From Aquipuribacter nitratireducens (lineage in GTDB: Bacteria; Actinomycetota; Actinomycetes; Actinomycetales; JBBAYJ01), in contig NZ_JBBEOG010000010.1 in assembly GCF_037860835.1 (NCBI RefSeq), forward strand, positions 53,540-117,539: 64,000 bases of DNA. Reading direction: 5' to 3'. Positions 15,728-25,547 of this stretch are shown here, piece after piece (positions within the stretch are counted from its first letter, which is position 1; each line of letters begins with the position of its first letter). The translations under genes and the position numbers were made by a program. The notes below the pieces were generated by a model. The model saw only the letters and a program-made list of their open reading frames with translations, was not told the DNA's origin and did not search any database.

Positions 15728-16702
15728 TCAGCCGCGCGCGCCCGGCGCGGCGGTCTGCGCGACGACGTCCGCGACCACCGCCGCGGTGTCCCGACGGGCA
15801 CTGCGACCGCGGGCGCTGACGAGCAGCCGGTGCGCGAGCACGGGACCGGCGAGCGCCTTGACGTCGTCGGGGAGGACGTGGTCGCGGCCCTGCAGCGCCG
15901 CCAGCGCCCGCCCCGCCCGGACCAGCTGGAGTCCGGCGCGCGGGGACGCGCCGAGGCGCAGGTCGGGGTGGCGGCGGGTCGCGCCGACGAGATCGAGCAC
16001 GTAGCGGCGGAGCGCGTCCGACACGTGGACGGTGCGGACCGCCGAGATCGCGCGGCGGACCGTGTCGGCGTCCGCCACCGGCTGCAGGAGCTCGAGCGGG
16101 TCGGCGTGGACGTGGGTGCCGAGCAGCTGCAGCTCGTCGGCCTCGCGGGGGTAGCCCATCGCGACGCGGGCCATGAAGCGGTCGCGCTGGGCCTCCGGGA
16201 GCGGGTAGGTGCCGTCCATCTCCACGGGGTTCTGCGTCGCGACGACGAGGAACGGCGGGGGCAGCGGGTACGTGCTGCCGTCGACCGTCACCTGCTGCTC
16301 CTCCATGGACTCCAGCAGGGCCGACTGGGTCTTGGGCGACGCGCGGTTGATCTCGTCCCCGATGACGACGTTCGCGAAGACCGCCCCCGGACGGAACTCG
16401 AAGTCGCCGCGCTCCTGGTTCCAGATGCTGACGCCGGTGACGTCGCTCGGGAGCAGGTCGGGGGTGAACTGGATGCGGCGCACCGAGCAGTCGATGCTGC
16501 GGGCCAGGGCCTTCGCCAGCAGCGTCTTGCCGACGCCCGGCACGTCCTCCACCAGCAGGTGGCCCTCGGCGAGCAGCGCGACGAGCGCGACGTCCACCAC
16601 CTCGTCCTTGCCCACGACGACCTGCCGGACCGCGGCCCGGACCGCGCCCGCGGTCGCCGCCGCCTCCGCCAGCGTCGGCGCCTGCCCCTCCACCGTCGTC
16701 AT
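15728..16702 (-). CDS. MoxR-family AAA+ ATPase
   Basis: 324-residue AAA+ ATPase of the MoxR family, chaperone-like enzymes that remodel or activate partner protein complexes. Walker A is EDVPGVGKTLLAKALA (about 52-67), Walker B is VVIGDEINRA, sensor 1 is VVATQNPVEMDGTYPLPEAQRDRF, and the lid contains GASPRAGLQLVRAGRALA. The ATG is preceded by GGAGGG. It heads a three-gene operon with DUF58 and transglutaminase proteins and is divergent from mraZ. Three 10-bp-spaced GTGGAG-like elements lie 81-106 bp before its start in its own orientation, the type of repeat that MraZ binds, so regulation together with the division cluster is possible. Confidence 0.9.
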   Translation of the reverse strand: MTTVEGQAPTLAEAAATAGAVRAAVRQVVVGKDEVVDVALVALLAEGHLLVEDVPGVGKTLLAKALARSIDCSVRRIQFTPDLLPSDVTGVSIWNQERGDFEFRPGAVFANVVIGDEINRASPKTQSALLESMEEQQVTVDGSTYPLPPPFLVVATQNPVEMDGTYPLPEAQRDRFMARVAMGYPREADELQLLGTHVHADPLELLQPVADADTVRRAISAVRTVHVSDALRRYVLDLVGATRRHPDLRLGASPRAGLQLVRAGRALAALQGRDHVLPDDVKALAGPVLAHRLLVSARGRSARRDTAAVVADVVAQTAAPGARG

Positions 16703-16782
16703 CGACCCTCCGTCGTCGGCTGCTGGCGAGGATCGTCGCACGTCGCGCGTGCCGCCCACGAGGCGACGGCGGTGCCCCGCGG

Positions 16783-16808
16783 CTCCTCGACCCTCCACAT
16801 CGCTCCAC
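16783..16808 (-). promoter_or_regulatory. MraZ-box-like repeats upstream of moxR
   Basis: On the minus strand GTGGAG occurs at 16808-16803 and 16798-16793, exactly 10 bp apart, with a degenerate third element GAGGAG at 16788-16783. The hexamer, spacing and orientation toward the gene match the array in front of mraZ. Confidence 0.5.
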
Positions 16809-16971
16809 CAGGGGCGCAGCAGGCGGTCCCGCGAGCCTCCCGGCGGCTCCCGGGCCAGGTCGCGGCCGGAACTCGTGCGTCGCCCGGAGCCGGGCGCGGG
16901 GCCGTCCGCGTCGATCCCGAGATTGGCCGAGTGACGCGTGACCAGGACCGATGTCGACGCCGCTCAAGTCG

Positions 16972-17028
16972 GTGGAGGAGATGACCGACGAAGTGGAGGA
17001 AAGTGGAGTAGCGTGGAGCCCGGTGGCG
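16972..17028 (+). promoter_or_regulatory. MraZ operator: 10-bp-spaced GTGGAG repeats
   Basis: GTGGAG at 16993, 17003 and 17013 and GTGGCG at 17023 form four direct repeats with a strict 10-bp period; another GTGGAG lies at 16972. MraZ is known to bind direct repeats of about this length and spacing in its own promoter. The likely -10 (TAGCGT, 17009-17014) lies within the array, consistent with autorepression. Confidence 0.8.
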
Positions 17029-17056
17029 ACCACCGGCGGCGCGGAGAGGAGGGCCG

Positions 17057-17488
17057 ATGTTCCTCGGCACGTTCTCCCCGCGTCTCGACGAGAAGAACCG
17101 GCTGATCCTCCCCGCGAAGTGGCGGCCGTCCTTCGAGAGCGGGATCGTCCTCACCCGCGGGCAGGAGCGGTGCGTGTTCGCCTTCCCGCGAGCCGCGTTC
17201 GAGTCGGTCGTCGACGAGCTCTCGGGCGCGCCGCTCACCAACAAGGACGCCCGCGAGTACTCGCGCATGCTGCTGGCCGGCGCGCAGGACGAGGTGCCGG
17301 ACAAGCAGGGCCGCATCACCGTCGCGCCCCTGCTGCGCGAGTACGCGGGCCTCACCCGCGACCTCGCCGTGCTCGGTGTCGGGCGCCGGCTCGAGATCTG
17401 GGACGCCGCCACCTGGCAGGGCCTGCAGGCCGCGGGGGAGCAGGCCTTCGCCGAGCGGGACACCGAGATCGTGCCGGGTGTGCTGTGA
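17057..17488 (+). CDS. mraZ: Transcriptional regulator MraZ
   Basis: 143-residue MraZ, a ring-forming DNA-binding protein that controls the division and cell wall cluster. It has two SpoVT/AbrB-like repeats, each carrying the DxK/DKxGR-type signature: DEKNRLILPAKWR near residue 11 and DKQGRITVAPLLREYAGL near residue 81. Length is normal for the family. ATG 17057 follows AGGAGGG. Four 10-bp-spaced GTGGAG-type repeats overlap its promoter, so it is probably autoregulated. A 203-bp gap with a large stem-loop separates it from rsmH. Confidence 0.95.
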   Translation: MFLGTFSPRLDEKNRLILPAKWRPSFESGIVLTRGQERCVFAFPRAAFESVVDELSGAPLTNKDAREYSRMLLAGAQDEVPDKQGRITVAPLLREYAGLTRDLAVLGVGRRLEIWDAATWQGLQAAGEQAFAERDTEIVPGVL

Positions 17489-17691
17489 GCGCCGCGCCCG
17501 CCGCCCCGCTCGCCGCCGGGACCACCGCCACCCGCCTCCACTCCACCTCCCTCCACCGTCCCGCGCGGCCTCTCGTCGCCGCGGCCGTCCTGGCGCACCT
17601 TCCCCGGTGCCAGGCCGTGCCGCGGCGACGGGGGACCACGCCGGACGGCACGACCCGCACCCGCACCCACCACGCACGCCCGGAGGAGCCG
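17489..17691 (+). promoter_or_regulatory. mraZ-rsmH spacer with inverted MraZ-box-like cluster
   Basis: 203-bp gap. On the minus strand GTGGAG occurs at 17556-17551, 17546-17541 and 17541-17536; the first two are 10 bp apart. A large stem-loop follows (17575-17629). The rsmH ribosome-binding site (GGAGGAG) closes the gap. Confidence 0.45.
17575..17629 (+). terminator. Large stem-loop between mraZ and rsmH (attenuator or partial terminator candidate)
   Basis: Perfect 11-bp outer arms GTCGCCGCGGC (17575-17585) and GCCGCGGCGAC (17619-17629) enclose a second stem, CCTGG-c-GCACC against GGTGC-CAGG, with a six-base loop TTCCCC. No U-tract follows. It could limit read-through, stabilise RNA ends, or act as an attenuator. 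Confidence 0.55.
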
Positions 17692-18666
17692 ATGGAGCCG
17701 AACCCCGGAGGGACGGGCGAGGCGTCGCACGTGCCCGTCCTCCTCCAGCGCTGCGTCGACCTGCTCGTCCCCGCGCTCCACGGTCCCGCTGCCACGGGGA
17801 CCGTCCTCGTCGACGGCACCCTCGGGCTCGGCGGCCACACGGCCGCCCTGCTCGCGGCGGCGCCCGGCGCGCGGGCCGTCGGCGTCGACCGCGACCCGCT
17901 CGCCCTCGCGGAGGCCGGACGCCGCCTCGCCCGCCGCGGGCTGGCCGACCGGGTGACGCTCGTGCAGGCCGTCCACGACGAGGTCGACCGCGTGTGCGGG
18001 GCCGCGGGGGTCGACGAGGTCGACGCCGTCCTCCTCGACCTCGGGGTCTCCTCCATGCAGCTCGACCTCGACGAGCGCGGCTTCTCCTACGCCCGTGACA
18101 CGCCGCTCGACATGCGGATGGGCACGACGGGACCGACCGCGGCCGACGTCCTCAACACCTACGACGAGCGCCGCCTCGCCCGCATGATGCGGACCCACGC
18201 CGACGAGCGCTTCGCCGACCGGATCGCGCGGGCCGTGGTCGCGGAGCGGGACCGGGAGCCCTTCACGACGAGCGGACGCCTCGTCGAGCTCGTGTACGCG
18301 GCGGTGCCCGCAGCGGCCCGCCGCACCGGCGGCCACCCGGCGAAGCGCCTGTTCCAGGCGCTCCGCATCGAGGTCAACGACGAGATCGCGGGTCTCGAGC
18401 GCGCCCTGCCGGCCTGGCTGGACCGGCTGCGCCCCGGCGGGCGGCTCGTCGTCCTCTCCTACCACTCCGGCGAGGACCGCGTGACGAAGCGGGCGTTCGC
18501 CCGGGTGACGACGGTCGACGTCCCTCCCGGTCTGCCCGTCGAACCGACCCCCGCCCCCTACGAGCTGCTCGTCCGCGGCGCCGAGAAGGCCCCGGTCCAC
18601 GAGGTCGACCGCAACCCGCGCGCCGCGTCCGTCCGGCTGCGCGCCGTCGAGAGGAGGCGCCCGTGA
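17692..18666 (+). CDS. rsmH: 16S rRNA (cytosine-1402-N4)-methyltransferase RsmH
   Basis: 324-residue SAM-dependent enzyme that methylates N4 of C1402 in the 16S rRNA P-site. Motif I is VLVDGTLGLGGHTAALL, motif II includes VGVDRDP, and VDAVLLDLGVSSMQLD is the family hallmark; RLFQALRIEVNDE follows. The usual SFHSLEDR motif reads SYHSGEDR here, a conservative-looking deviation. ATG 17692 follows GGAGGAG. The stop overlaps the ftsL-like start by four bases (GTGA). Confidence 0.95.
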   Translation: MEPNPGGTGEASHVPVLLQRCVDLLVPALHGPAATGTVLVDGTLGLGGHTAALLAAAPGARAVGVDRDPLALAEAGRRLARRGLADRVTLVQAVHDEVDRVCGAAGVDEVDAVLLDLGVSSMQLDLDERGFSYARDTPLDMRMGTTGPTAADVLNTYDERRLARMMRTHADERFADRIARAVVAERDREPFTTSGRLVELVYAAVPAAARRTGGHPAKRLFQALRIEVNDEIAGLERALPAWLDRLRPGGRLVVLSYHSGEDRVTKRAFARVTTVDVPPGLPVEPTPAPYELLVRGAEKAPVHEVDRNPRAASVRLRAVERRRP

Positions 18667-19121
18667 GCGCCCAGGCCGCCGCCGCACGACCCGTGGCCCG
18701 TCCGGCACGACCCGCCGCACGGCCGGGCACCCGACCCGCGGCCCGGCCCTCGGGCCGGGCCGGGGCGCCCGAGAGGACCCCGCAGCAGGCGCCGGGGCTC
18801 CGGGTGCTCGTGCGGCCGGAGGTCGGGCCGCGCCGACTGGGCTTCGCGCTCACGTGCACGGGCCTGCTCGGCCTCCTCATGCTCGCCCTCCTGCTGCTCA
18901 ACGTCGCGATCTCCGCCAACGCGTTCGCCCTCGCCGACCTGCAGCAGCAGCGGACCGTGCTCGCCGAGCAGCGGCAGTCCCTCGAGCAGCAGGTGCTCCT
19001 CGCGGAGTCGCCCGGCGCGCTGGCCGACCGCGCCCGTGCGCTCGGGATGGCCCCGGCGCCGCATCCCGTGGTGCTCGCCCCCGACGGCACCGGCGCGCCC
19101 CCGCTCACCAGCGACGACTGA
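18663..19121 (+). CDS. ftsL: FtsL-like septum formation protein
   Basis: 152-residue single-pass protein. A long Ala/Arg/Pro-rich cytoplasmic N-terminus (about residues 1-58) precedes one transmembrane helix (about 60-82) and a short coiled coil (LADLQQQRTVLAEQRQSLEQQVLLAES). The segment GALADRARALGM is typical of FtsL/DivIC proteins. FtsL bridges FtsQ-DivIC to FtsW-FtsI in the divisome. Sequence identity across this family is low, so the call rests on topology and on the position between rsmH and ftsI. It is translationally coupled to rsmH. Confidence 0.85.
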   Translation: MSAQAAAARPVARPARPAARPGTRPAARPSGRAGAPERTPQQAPGLRVLVRPEVGPRRLGFALTCTGLLGLLMLALLLLNVAISANAFALADLQQQRTVLAEQRQSLEQQVLLAESPGALADRARALGMAPAPHPVVLAPDGTGAPPLTSDD

Positions 19122-19232
19122 CCCGTACGGTCCCGTCACGGCTCGTGCCGGGATCGCTACGACACGCGACGACCGAACGACCGAACGACCTGACGACGAC
19201 GAGCCGAGACAGCAGGGAAGGCAGGTGCGGGG

Positions 19233-21287
19233 ATGGCCCGACGACCGCCCGGGACCCCGCGAGACGGGCGCACCCCGTCGCGCGGGCGGCCGGTCGAGGC
19301 GCGTGGGGCGACGAGCACCCGCACCACCGGCGGCCGTCCGACCCGTCCGACGGCCCGCACGGGGCCGCGGGCGACGCCGTCGGGGACGACCCACCCGACC
19401 AGCACGAGCCGCCCCACCCGCCCGGCCCCCCCGGCCCGGCGACCCGTACCCCGGCAGACCGCCGGGGCGTCGTCGCGCCCCGCGGCGCCCGCCGCCGTCC
19501 GCCCGGTCGCCCGGCCCGCGTCCCGCGCGCCCCGGACCGGCCGGCGCCGGCTGCGGCTGCGGGTGGTGCTGCTCGTCGTGTGCGTCGTCGCGAGCCTCTA
19601 CGCGGGGCGCCTGTTCGAGATCCAGGGCGTGCAGTCCCGGACCCTCGCCGCCGACGCCCTCGAGCTGCGTCTGCGGACGACGCCGCTGCTCGCCCACCGG
19701 GGCGACGTCGTCGACCGCAACGGCGCCGTGCTCGCGACGACGGTCGAGCGGCGCCACGTCACCGTCGACCAGACGCTCGTCGCCGACTACGTCGACCCCG
19801 ACGACCCGCGGCGCGCGGGCCCGCGCGCCGCCGCGGCCCGGCTGTCACCCGTCCTCGGGATCGACGTGCCGACGCTCACCGAGCGGCTCGACGGTGACGC
19901 GCGCTTCGGCTACGTCGCGAAGGACGTCGAGCCCGAGGTGTGGCGCGAGGTCGCCGCGCTGCGCATCACCGGGCTGTTCAGCGAGCAGGCGAGCCGCCGC
20001 ACCTACCCCGGCGGCGGCACGGCCGGTGGGGTCCTCGGCTTCGTCGGGGACGACGGCCACGGGCTGGCCGGGCTCGAGCTGCTGCTCGAGGACGACCTCG
20101 CGGGCGAGGACGGCCACCTGCGCTACGAGGTGAGCGGCGAGAGCCGCTCCGCCCGACCCATCCCCGGCGGCACCACGGAGGAGCAGGCACCCGTCGACGG
20201 CTCCGACGTCGTCCTCACCCTCGACCGCGACCTGCAGTACATCGCCGAGCAGGCCCTCGCGGACGTCGTCCGCACGTCGGGCGCGGAGTCGGCGACCGCG
20301 GTCGCCGGTCGCGTCGGCACGGGGGAGCTGCTCGTCCTCGCCAACGCGCCGGGCGTCGACCCCAACCGCCCGGGCGCCAGCGACACCGCGGACCGCGGCA
20401 ACCGCGCCGTCACCGAGGTGTTCGAGCCGGGCTCGACGTCGAAGGTCATCACGCTCGCCGCCGCCCTCGAGGAGGGGCTGGTGGAGCCGGAGTCCCGCTT
20501 CGAGGTCGCCGACGCCATCGTCGCCGGGGGCACGCGCTTCAAGGACTCCCACTCCCACCCCGTCGAGCGGCTGACCACGGCCGGCGTGCTCGCGGAGTCG
20601 AGCAACACCGGGACCATCCAGGTGGGCGACGCCATGACCAACGACCAGCTGCACGCGTGGTTCAGCGCCTTCGGCTACGGCCGCCCCACCGGGCTCGGGC
20701 TGCCCGGGGAGTCCCCCGGCCTGCTCGCCGACCCGGACACGTGGTCCGGGTCCCAGCGCTACACCGTGATGTTCGGGCAGGGCGTGAGCGTCAACAGCGT
20801 CCAGATCGCCTCGGTCTTCCAGACCATCGCCAACGACGGGGTCCGGGTCGAGCCGTCGGTCGTCGCGGGCGTCCGGGAGGGCGACGGCACGCTCGTGCCG
20901 CGCCCGACCGGGCAGGCGGAGCGCGTCCTGTCGGAGCAGACGGCCGGGTCCCTCACCCGCATGCTCGAGTCGGCGGTGTCCGGCGAGATCGGGACCGGCA
21001 GCAACGCCGCCGTGCCGGGGTACCGGGTCGCGGGCAAGACGGGTACCGCGCAGCGCTACGACGCCGCGTGCGGCGGCTACTGCGGCTACACCGCCTCGTT
21101 CGTCGGGTTCGCGCCGGTGGACGACCCCCAGGTGTTCCTCGCCGTCATGGTCCAGGACCCCGCCCGGGGCAAGTTCGGCGGCCAGCTCGCCGCGCCGGTC
21201 TTCAAGACCGTCATGGGCGCGGCCCTCGCGGCCGAGGGCGTGCCGCCGAGCACCGGCGAACCGACCCCCTACGCCCTGACCTGGTGA
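19233..21287 (+). CDS. ftsI: Division-specific peptidoglycan transpeptidase FtsI (PBP3)
   Basis: 684-residue class B penicillin-binding protein that cross-links septal peptidoglycan with FtsW. It has an unusually long basic, Pro/Thr-rich cytoplasmic tail (about residues 1-105), one transmembrane helix (RLRVVLLVVCVVASLYAGRLF), the dimerisation/pedestal domain and the transpeptidase domain. Catalytic motifs are STSK (401-404, Ser401 nucleophile), SSN (456-458) and KTG (602-604). It lies 111 bp after ftsL; that gap has a small GACCGAAC duplication (about 19170-19190) but no clear promoter. Confidence 0.95.
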   Translation: MARRPPGTPRDGRTPSRGRPVEARGATSTRTTGGRPTRPTARTGPRATPSGTTHPTSTSRPTRPAPPARRPVPRQTAGASSRPAAPAAVRPVARPASRAPRTGRRRLRLRVVLLVVCVVASLYAGRLFEIQGVQSRTLAADALELRLRTTPLLAHRGDVVDRNGAVLATTVERRHVTVDQTLVADYVDPDDPRRAGPRAAAARLSPVLGIDVPTLTERLDGDARFGYVAKDVEPEVWREVAALRITGLFSEQASRRTYPGGGTAGGVLGFVGDDGHGLAGLELLLEDDLAGEDGHLRYEVSGESRSARPIPGGTTEEQAPVDGSDVVLTLDRDLQYIAEQALADVVRTSGAESATAVAGRVGTGELLVLANAPGVDPNRPGASDTADRGNRAVTEVFEPGSTSKVITLAAALEEGLVEPESRFEVADAIVAGGTRFKDSHSHPVERLTTAGVLAESSNTGTIQVGDAMTNDQLHAWFSAFGYGRPTGLGLPGESPGLLADPDTWSGSQRYTVMFGQGVSVNSVQIASVFQTIANDGVRVEPSVVAGVREGDGTLVPRPTGQAERVLSEQTAGSLTRMLESAVSGEIGTGSNAAVPGYRVAGKTGTAQRYDAACGGYCGYTASFVGFAPVDDPQVFLAVMVQDPARGKFGGQLAAPVFKTVMGAALAAEGVPPSTGEPTPYALTW

Positions 21288-21334
21288 GCGCCGTGACGAC
21301 CGTCGCCCCACCGGCGGACGGTAGCCTCCGGCGC

Positions 21335-22947
21335 GTGCCCGAGCCCCGCCCGACCGTCAGCTCCCTCGCCCGGGTGCACGGTCTCCGGGTCCTCGCCGCC
21401 GCCGGTGCGCCGGCTCCGGAGGAGGACTCCCCGGTCGTCACCGGCGTGACGCTCGACTCCCGTCGCGTGGGCCCCGGCTGGCTGTACGCGGCCCTGCCCG
21501 GCAGCCGCACGCACGGGGCGCGCTTCGTGCCCGACGCGGCCCGTGCGGGCGCGGTCGCCGTCCTCACCGACCCGGAGGGCGCCTCGCTCGCCGACGCCGC
21601 GCTGGCGGCGGCGGACGGCGACGGGCACGAGCACCTGCCCGCCCTGCCGCTCCTCGTCGACGACGACCCGCGCCGCGCGCTCGGCCCCCTCGCGGCCGAC
21701 GTCCTCGGCCGACCGAGCGAGGAGCTCGCGCTCCTCGGCGTGACCGGCACCAACGGCAAGACGACCGTCACCACGCTCGTCGACGCGGTCCTGCGGGGGC
21801 TCGACGTGCCGAGCGGCCTCGTCGGGACCATCCGCGCCCGGATCCGCGACGAGGTGCTGCCGAGCAGCTTCACGACGCCCGAGGCGCCGGACCTCCAGGC
21901 GCTGCTGCGACGGGCCGCGGACGCCGGGTGCCGCGCGGTGTCGTCCGAGGTGTCGAGCCACGCCCTCGAGCAGCACCGGGTCGACGGCACGCGCTACGCC
22001 GTCGTCGGCTTCACCAACCTGTCCCGGGACCACCTCGACCACCACGGCACGATGGCCGCGTACTTCGCCGCGAAGCTCCGCCTCTTCACCGGGGGCTTCG
22101 CCCCCGCCGCGGTCGTGTGCACCGACGACCCGTGGGGGGAGGCCGTCGCCCGCGCCGCACGCGACGCCGGCCTCGACGTCGTGACGGTCGGGTCGGGTGA
22201 CGCCGACGTCCGGGTGCACGTCACGGGGAGCACGGACGACGGCCGCCAGCAGGTGACGGCGACCGGTGACGTGCTCACCGGCACGGGCGGGGAGCCGCTC
22301 GCCCTCGACCTCCCCCTGCCGGGTCGGTTCAACGCGACCAACGCCGTCCTCGCCCTCGTGCTCGTCGACGTCCTCCTGCGGCGCGAGCCCGCGGTCCTCG
22401 ACGGGGCGGCGCACCCGGGAGCCGCCCGGCTCGCGGCCCTGCTCGCCGGTGCCGACGGCGTCCCCGGCCGCATGGAGCGCGTGACGGCGCCGGGTACCCC
22501 CCTCGTCGTCGTCGACTACGCCCACACCCCGGACGCCGTCGCCGGGGCGGTCGCCGCCCTGCGGCCCGCCACCCGGGGCCGCCTCGTCGTCGTGCTCGGG
22601 GCGGGCGGCGACCGCGACCCGGGCAAGCGTGCCGCCATGGGGGCCGCGGCGTCCGCGGCCGACCTCGTCGTCGTCACCGACGACAACCCCCGCTCGGAGG
22701 AGCCCGCCACGATCCGCGCGGCCGTGCTCGCCGGGGTGACCGCCGCGTCACGCGAGGTCGGCGACCGCGCCGAGGCCGTCCGGGTGGCGCTGCAGGCGTG
22801 CGACGGCCCCGCCGACACCGTCCTCCTCGCCGGCAAGGGCCACGAGACCGGCCAGACCGTGGCCGGGGCCACGCACCCCTTCGACGACCGGGAGGTCGCG
22901 GCCGCGGCCCTCACGGCGTGGCGCGCCGAGCAGGCGGGGGGCGACGC

Positions 22948-22951
<4 letters not shown>
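21335..22951 (+). CDS. murE: UDP-MurNAc-tripeptide synthetase MurE (meso-DAP adding)
   Basis: 538-residue Mur ligase (from the chosen start) that adds the third amino acid to UDP-MurNAc-L-Ala-D-Glu. The N-terminal UMT-binding domain is followed by the ATP-binding loop [14 protein letters not shown], then [11 protein letters not shown] and [13 protein letters not shown], and the C-terminal domain with [11 protein letters not shown]. The motif [10 protein letters not shown] contains DNPR, which selects meso-diaminopimelate over lysine. GTG 21335 was chosen because TAGCCT (21322-21327) sits 7 nt upstream, the leaderless layout seen elsewhere here; GTG 21284 (overlapping the ftsI stop) or 21293 would add 17 or 14 residues. 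The stop overlaps murF. Confidence 0.93.
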
Positions 22952-24455
<1,504 letters not shown>

Positions 24456-24459
<4 letters not shown>

Positions 24460-25547
24460 GGGCCGTCCTCGTCGCGGCCGGGTCGAGCCTCGTCCTCACC
24501 CTGCTGCTCACCCCCGTCTTCATCCGGCTGCTCGTGCGCCAGGGCTACGGGCAGTTCATCCGGGACGACGGGCCGACGACCCACCACACGAAGCGCGGCA
24601 CCCCGACGATGGGCGGGGCCGTCGTCATCATCGCGGTGCTCGTCGCGTACTTCGTCGCGCACCTCGCCACGCTGAGCCCACCGACGTGGTCGGCGCTGCT
24701 CGTCCTCTACCTCCTCGCCGGGCTCGGCGTCGTCGGCTTCCTCGACGACTGGACCAAGATCCGCAAGCAGCGGAGCCTCGGCCTGCGCTCGTGGCAGAAG
24801 CTCCTCGGGCAGTCGTTCGTGTCCGTCACGTTCGCGGTCCTCGCCCTCACGAGACCCGACGACGACGGGCGCACCCCCGCCTCCACCGCCATCAGCTTCA
24901 TCCGCGACATCGACGCGCTCGACCTCGCCGTCGCCGGCGCGGTCGGCGGCACCGTCCTGTTCGTCGTGTGGGCGTACCTCATGATCGCGGCGGCCAGCAA
25001 CGGCGTGAACCTCACCGACGGCCTCGACGGCCTCGCGACCGGCGCGAGCCTCTTCGTCTTCGGCGCCTACACGATCATCGGCATCTGGCAGTCGAACCAG
25101 GACTGCGGAGCCGTCGCGTCCGGCTTCCAGTGCTACGAGGTGCGCGACCCCCGCGACCTCGCCGTCGTCGCGGCCGCCCTGCTCGGCGCGTGCTTCGGCT
25201 TCCTGTGGTGGAACGCCTCACCGGCGAAGATCTTCATGGGCGACACGGGCTCGCTCGCGCTCGGCGGCGCGATCGCCGGGCTCGCCATCCTCACGCGGAC
25301 CGAGCTCCTCCTCGTCATCCTCGGGGGGCTGTTCGTCATCATCACCGCCTCCGTCATCATCCAGGTGACCGGCTTCAAGCTCACCGGCAAGCGGATCTTC
25401 CGGATGGCCCCGCTGCAGCACCACTTCGAGCTCAAGGGCTGGGCCGAGGTGACGATCGTCATCCGCTTCTGGATCATCGCGGGCCTGTGCGTCGGGGCGG
25501 CCCTCGGCGTCTTCTACGGCGAGTGGGTCGTCGGGATCGGGCAGTGA
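24456..25547 (+). CDS. mraY: Phospho-MurNAc-pentapeptide translocase MraY
   Basis: 363-residue integral membrane enzyme with about ten transmembrane helices. It transfers phospho-MurNAc-pentapeptide from UDP to undecaprenyl phosphate, giving lipid I. Key motifs are [13 protein letters not shown] near the N-terminus, GFLDDWTK (catalytic Asp pair), [24 protein letters not shown], and the C-terminal [11 protein letters not shown]. All are intact. Start and stop overlap murF and murD by four bases each. Confidence 0.97.

Larger units (their letters stand above)
16703..17056. promoter_or_regulatory. Divergent moxR/mraZ control region
   Basis: 354 bp without a convincing gene. It holds MraZ-box-like repeats in both orientations (separate entries), a TAGCGT hexamer (17009-17014) inside the mraZ-proximal repeats as the likely mraZ -10, and an AGGAGGG ribosome-binding site before mraZ. 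Short open frames exist across it but lack start and RBS support. Confidence 0.7.

Noticed and set aside
19165..19195. GACCGAAC duplication before ftsI as an operator
   Set aside because: Only two short imperfect copies and no promoter geometry; likely chance in GC-rich DNA.
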